Translations under genes and position numbers: made by a program | In this document: one piece after another, positions 60,740 through 64,000 of the stretch | Numbering within the stretch: the stretch's first letter is position 1 | How the letters are laid out: the number at the start of each line of letters is the position of its first letter | Origin: Eutrophocola sp964503965 | GTDB taxonomy: Bacteria > Pseudomonadota > Gammaproteobacteria > Pseudomonadales > Pseudohongiellaceae | Assembly: GCA_964503965.1 (NCBI GenBank) | Contig: CAZDCK010000013.1 | Coordinates: 9,103-73,102 of the forward strand | Length of the DNA: 64,000 nucleotides | Direction of reading: 5' to 3' | The notes under the pieces: generated by a model | What the model was told of the DNA's origin: nothing | Database searches by the model: none | What the model saw: only the letters and a program-made list of their open reading frames with translations

Positions 60740-62413
60740 ATGAGTGATCCAACAGCAATACCTTCCAATTTTATTCACCAGATTATTAGGGAAGACCTTA
60801 AAAACAACAAGAATGAGGGGAGGGTGCATACCCGTTTTCCTCCGGAACCCAATGGTTATCTGCATCTCGGGCACGCCAAGTCTATTTGCCTGAACTTCTC
60901 AACAGCCAATGAATTCAATGGCCAGTGCAACCTGCGCTTTGATGACACCAATCCGGCCAAGGAGGATATGGAATATGTTGATTCCATCCGTGAAAGTATT
61001 CGGTGGTTGGGCTTTGACTGGGAAGACCGTGAATTCTATGCCTCCAACTATTTTGATGCCCTGTATGAATTTGCCGTTGACCTGGTCAGGCAGGGAAAGG
61101 CCTATGTGTGCAGTCTCAACCAGGAGCAGGCAAGACAGTACCGGGGGACGCTGACGGAGCCAGGGACCAATAGTCCGGACCGGGAAAGATCGATTGATGA
61201 AAACCTTACGCTGTTTGAGCGTATGAAAAATGGTGATTTTGAAGATGGTGCCTATACGTTGCGGGCAAAAATCGATATGGCCTCCCCCAATATGAATATG
61301 CGGGATCCTGTCATCTACCGTATACGACGCATGCACCACCATCAGACTGGAGACAAATGGTGTATCTACCCGATGTATGACTATACCCATTGTCTGTCAG
61401 ATGCTCTGGAAAAAATTACGCACTCGCTTTGTACACTTGAATTTGAGGATCACCGCCCCCTGTATGATTGGGTTCTGGATCAGCTTGATGTGCCGTGCCA
61501 TCCACAGCAGATCGAATTTGCCAGGCTAAATATTAATTACACGGTGATGAGTAAACGCAAACTCAAGCAACTGGTCGATGAAAAACTGGTTGATGGCTGG
61601 GATGATCCCAGAATGCCAACGCTCGACGGCATGCGCCGGCGGGGATACACCCCTGCATCAATTCGCAACTTCTGCGATATGGTCGGGGTGACCCGATCAA
61701 ACAGCGTCGTGGATATGAGCATGCTTGAACACTGTCTGCGGGATGATCTGGACAAAACCTCACCCCGGGCAATGTGCGTGCTCAGACCACTCAAAGTCAT
61801 TATCGAGAGTTATCCGGAGGGAGAACGGGAGATTCTGGAACTGCCAAGGCATCCTAAAGATGATTCCATGGGGACACGATCCATACCGTTTACCCGGGAA
61901 GTATTTATCGACAGGAATGACTTTGAGGAAGTTCCCCCACCGGGATTTAAACGATTGATTGCCGGAGGTGAAGTAAGATTAAGGGGCAGTTATGTCATTA
62001 GGTGTGAAGAAGTTGTAAAGGATGATAGGGGTAATATTATTGCCCTGAAATGCTCTCATGATCCGGCTACACTCGGGGCCAAGCCTGAGGGTCGCAAGGT
62101 CAAGGGAGTTATCCACTGGGTATCTGCCGAAGATGCGATTGATGCGGAAGTTCGCTTGTATGATCGGCTTTTCAATCATGAAGACCCGGATGGTGCGGAA
62201 GGGGATTATCATAATTACCTGAATTCTGATGCGCTCGACATCCTGACAGGTTGCAAGGCAGAACCGACACTGGCAGAAGCTGAAGCAGAAGACCGGTTCC
62301 AGTTTGAACGAGAAGGATACTTCTGTGCTGACTGGCGGGACCATTCGTCAACAAAACCGGTTTTCAACCTTACCGTTGGTTTGCGGGATACCTGGGCCAG
62401 AAAGCAGCAATAA
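60740..62413 (+). CDS. glnS: Glutaminyl-tRNA synthetase
   Basis: Class I synthetase charging tRNA-Gln, acquired by gammaproteobacteria from a eukaryotic source. From ATG 60740 it has 557 residues. Motif HIGH is HLGH in PPEPNGYLHLGHAKS (about 42-45) and KMSKS is the MSKRKL form near 268. A TTG codon directly upstream is in frame but less likely. Its presence means Gln-tRNA need not be made through an amidotransferase. cysS follows by 41 bases. Confidence 0.96.
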   Translation: MSDPTAIPSNFIHQIIREDLKNNKNEGRVHTRFPPEPNGYLHLGHAKSICLNFSTANEFNGQCNLRFDDTNPAKEDMEYVDSIRESIRWLGFDWEDREFYASNYFDALYEFAVDLVRQGKAYVCSLNQEQARQYRGTLTEPGTNSPDRERSIDENLTLFERMKNGDFEDGAYTLRAKIDMASPNMNMRDPVIYRIRRMHHHQTGDKWCIYPMYDYTHCLSDALEKITHSLCTLEFEDHRPLYDWVLDQLDVPCHPQQIEFARLNINYTVMSKRKLKQLVDEKLVDGWDDPRMPTLDGMRRRGYTPASIRNFCDMVGVTRSNSVVDMSMLEHCLRDDLDKTSPRAMCVLRPLKVIIESYPEGEREILELPRHPKDDSMGTRSIPFTREVFIDRNDFEEVPPPGFKRLIAGGEVRLRGSYVIRCEEVVKDDRGNIIALKCSHDPATLGAKPEGRKVKGVIHWVSAEDAIDAEVRLYDRLFNHEDPDGAEGDYHNYLNSDALDILTGCKAEPTLAEAEAEDRFQFEREGYFCADWRDHSSTKPVFNLTVGLRDTWARKQQ

Positions 62414-62454
62414 GCGACAGCATTAATCCATTAATACGACCCTGAGACGTTATC

Positions 62455-63840
62455 GTGCTACAGATTTACAACACGCTCACCCAGAAGAAAGAAACTTTTA
62501 CTCCCATAGAGGCTGGCAAAGTCCGTATGTATGTATGTGGGGTCACTACCTATGATTACTGTCATCTCGGTCATGGTCGCATGCTGGTGGTCTTTGACAT
62601 TATTGTCCGTTTCCTCAGGGCTCGGGGATTTGATGTTACCTATGTCAGGAATGTGACTGATATCGATGACAAAATCATCAACCGGGCAAACGAACTGGGG
62701 ATTCCCTACGATGAACTGGCGAGAAAGTTCACAGAGATCATGCATGAAGACGAGAAAGCCCTGAATATTCAGTCTCCGGATATTGAACCTCTTGCGACAG
62801 GGCACATTGACCAGATAATTGCCATGGTAAAGACCCTGGAGGACAAGGGCTTTGCCTATAAGGCAGATAATGGCGATGTGTATTTCTCCGTGACCCGTTT
62901 TCCTGGCTACACCAAGCTCAGTCACAGAAACCTGGATGAATTACTCTCAGGGGTCCGTGTAGACGTTGAGGAGGCCAAGCAGGATGCCCGAGACTTTGCC
63001 CTGTGGAAATCGTCAAAGCCGGCAGAACCAGGCTGGGATTCGCCCTGGGGCCGCGGGCGGCCAGGCTGGCATATAGAATGTTCGGCCATGTCTACGCACT
63101 GCCTGGGTGATACCTTCGACATTCATGGCGGTGGCAGCGACCTGATTTTCCCCCATCATGAAAATGAAATTGCCCAGTCTGAATGTGCGACGGGGAAGGA
63201 ATTTGCCCGCTACTGGATTCATAACGGTCCACTGCGCATTGATAATGAAAAGATGTCCAAGTCCCTCAATAATTTTTTCACTATCAGGGACGTACTGACA
63301 CAATACCCACCTGAAGTCATTCGCTATTTTCTGGCTTCGAGCCATTACCGAAGTGCTATTAATTATTCTTCAGATAACCTGGGACAGGCATCCAGTGCCC
63401 TTGAGCGCCTTTACAATGCATTAAAAGGTATAGATTCCAGCAGTACCCCTGTGGCTGAAGACAGTGTTTACGAATCCCGCTTCATGGTTGCAATGGAAGA
63501 TGACTTCAATACTCCGGAAGCGATCAGTGTCCTTTTTGACCTGGCCAGGGAGGTCAACAGGCTCAAACAGGAAAGTCCGGAATCAGCAGCACCACTTGCG
63601 GGTTTGCTGGTCCAGCTCGCAGGCATTCTTGGCTTTTTGCAGTTACCTGTTGAAGAGTTCCTGAAAGGGGGAGGGGAAAATATCAATGCCGAAGAGATAG
63701 ATTCACTGATCGAACAGCGTAACCAGGCCAGGGCCGAGAAAAACTGGGCTCTGGCGGATGAGATCAGGGACAAGCTCAAGTCATTGAATGTCGTGCTTGA
63801 GGACAAGGACGGGGAAACCTCATGGCGCGTAGAGCGGTAG
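62455..63840 (+). CDS. cysS: Cysteinyl-tRNA synthetase
   Basis: Class I synthetase charging tRNA-Cys. The 461 residues contain the HIGH motif CHLGHGR (37-40), the KMSKSLNN motif (about 263-270) and the zinc ligands C28, a Cys in ECSAMS and His in FPHHENE. It starts at GTG 62455 and the encoded opening LQIYNTLTQKKE matches E. coli CysS. It is the last gene before a tRNA-Pro transcribed from its own promoter. Confidence 0.96.
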   Translation: MLQIYNTLTQKKETFTPIEAGKVRMYVCGVTTYDYCHLGHGRMLVVFDIIVRFLRARGFDVTYVRNVTDIDDKIINRANELGIPYDELARKFTEIMHEDEKALNIQSPDIEPLATGHIDQIIAMVKTLEDKGFAYKADNGDVYFSVTRFPGYTKLSHRNLDELLSGVRVDVEEAKQDARDFALWKSSKPAEPGWDSPWGRGRPGWHIECSAMSTHCLGDTFDIHGGGSDLIFPHHENEIAQSECATGKEFARYWIHNGPLRIDNEKMSKSLNNFFTIRDVLTQYPPEVIRYFLASSHYRSAINYSSDNLGQASSALERLYNALKGIDSSSTPVAEDSVYESRFMVAMEDDFNTPEAISVLFDLAREVNRLKQESPESAAPLAGLLVQLAGILGFLQLPVEEFLKGGGENINAEEIDSLIEQRNQARAEKNWALADEIRDKLKSLNVVLEDKDGETSWRVER

Positions 63841-63867
63841 AATATTTCATGCAAGATGCAGATTTTA

Positions 63868-63896
63868 TTGACGATGCCTCACAGCATGAGTATTAT
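63868..63896 (+). promoter_or_regulatory. Promoter of tRNA-Pro
   Basis: TTGACG (63868-63873), a 17-base spacer, TATTAT (63891-63896), near-consensus sigma70, with a start about 20 bases before the tRNA. Confidence 0.8.
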
Positions 63897-63923
63897 GCCG
63901 CCTTTTCGCGAATAGCGAGATTT

Positions 63924-64000
63924 CGGGGTATAGCGCAGTCTGGTAGCGCGCCTGCTTTGGGAGCAGGATGTCGGGAGTTCGAATCTCTCTACCCCGACCA
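63924..64000 (+). tRNA. tRNA-Pro (anticodon UGG)
   Basis: 77-nt cloverleaf with encoded CCA ending exactly at the window edge: acceptor CGGGGTA/TACCCCG, anticodon stem CCTGC/GCAGG with loop TTTGGGA (anticodon TGG), T arm TTCGAAT intact. It is the UGG isoacceptor, sufficient to read all proline codons if wobble-modified. ProS is encoded at 4705-6438. Confidence 0.98.

Noticed and set aside
1..64000. CRISPR arrays, insertion sequences, prophage or toxin-antitoxin loci
   Set aside because: No regularly spaced repeats, transposase, integrase or phage structural genes were seen; tRNA 3' ends show no flanking duplicated attachment sites.

Overview
The window is a gene-dense chromosomal segment of a Gram-negative, aerobic gammaproteobacterium. 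This rests on the complete tol-pal operon, BamC, BepA and LpxH (outer membrane and lipid A), a glutaminyl-tRNA synthetase, RF2 with its programmed frameshift, MiaE and AcnB. Gene order also matches blocks I know from Pseudomonas and marine relatives: aspS-yebC-ruvCAB-tol-pal-queEC-tRNA-Lys-nadA; nadK-rhomboid-yeaC-DUF2797-pepN; and lpxH-ppiB-glnS-cysS. Composition looks moderate in GC and even throughout. I see no insertion sequence, prophage, integrase or CRISPR array. A Pseudohongiella/OM182-like marine lineage is possible but is only a guess.

Layout. 0-7 kb (mostly minus strand): sppA, a DUF2069-wrbA-arsC operon, yihY, proS and an HU-type DNA-binding protein with a histone-H1-like tail. 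7.4-19.4 kb (plus): fmdB, aspS, yebC, ruvCAB, tolQRAB-pal-cpoB, queE-queC. 19.4-37 kb: tRNA-Lys, nadA, bepA, tusA, a perM-type permease, dapA, bamC, purC, rmuC, miaE, a leucine-rich-repeat lipoprotein, an FKBP isomerase, apeB, mnmC, prfB (+1 frameshift), lysS, ung. 37-45 kb is more accessory: queD, a CHASE2-adenylate cyclase, tRNA-Val and tRNA-Asp, a glycine-zipper lipoprotein, a PLP desulfhydrase/deaminase-like enzyme, a large secreted metzincin protease and an orphan nucleotide-sugar dehydrogenase. 45-55 kb: nadK, rhomboid protease, yeaC, DUF2797, pepN, an aromatic-acid-type MFS transporter, acnB. 55-59.4 kb: a DUF1289 protein followed by a four-gene exported module (beta-propeller lyase-like protein, two related GDTLV-motif proteins, DUF6152). 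59.4-64 kb: lpxH, ppiB, glnS, cysS, tRNA-Pro.

How it fits together. Translation dominates: five aminoacyl-tRNA synthetases (Pro, Asp, Lys, Gln, Cys), four tRNAs, RF2 and several tRNA-modification functions (QueC/D/E, TusA, MnmC, MiaE). A second theme is the envelope (Tol-Pal, BamC, BepA, LpxH, SppA, rhomboid, FKBP). A third is DNA repair (RuvABC, RmuC, Ung).

The best candidate for an undescribed system is the exported module at 55.9-59.4 kb. Its propeller protein keeps the zinc and catalytic residues of peptidyl-alpha-hydroxyglycine alpha-amidating lyase but has no monooxygenase partner in the window. It sits directly upstream of two mutually related exported proteins of unknown function and a DUF6152 protein. 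A nine-G tract lies in the ribosome-binding region of the second gene. Other points of interest are a GIY-YIG-like segment in DUF2797, the CHASE2 cyclase, the multi-domain metzincin, phased A-tracts beside tRNA-Lys and the absence of ybgC from the tol-pal operon.
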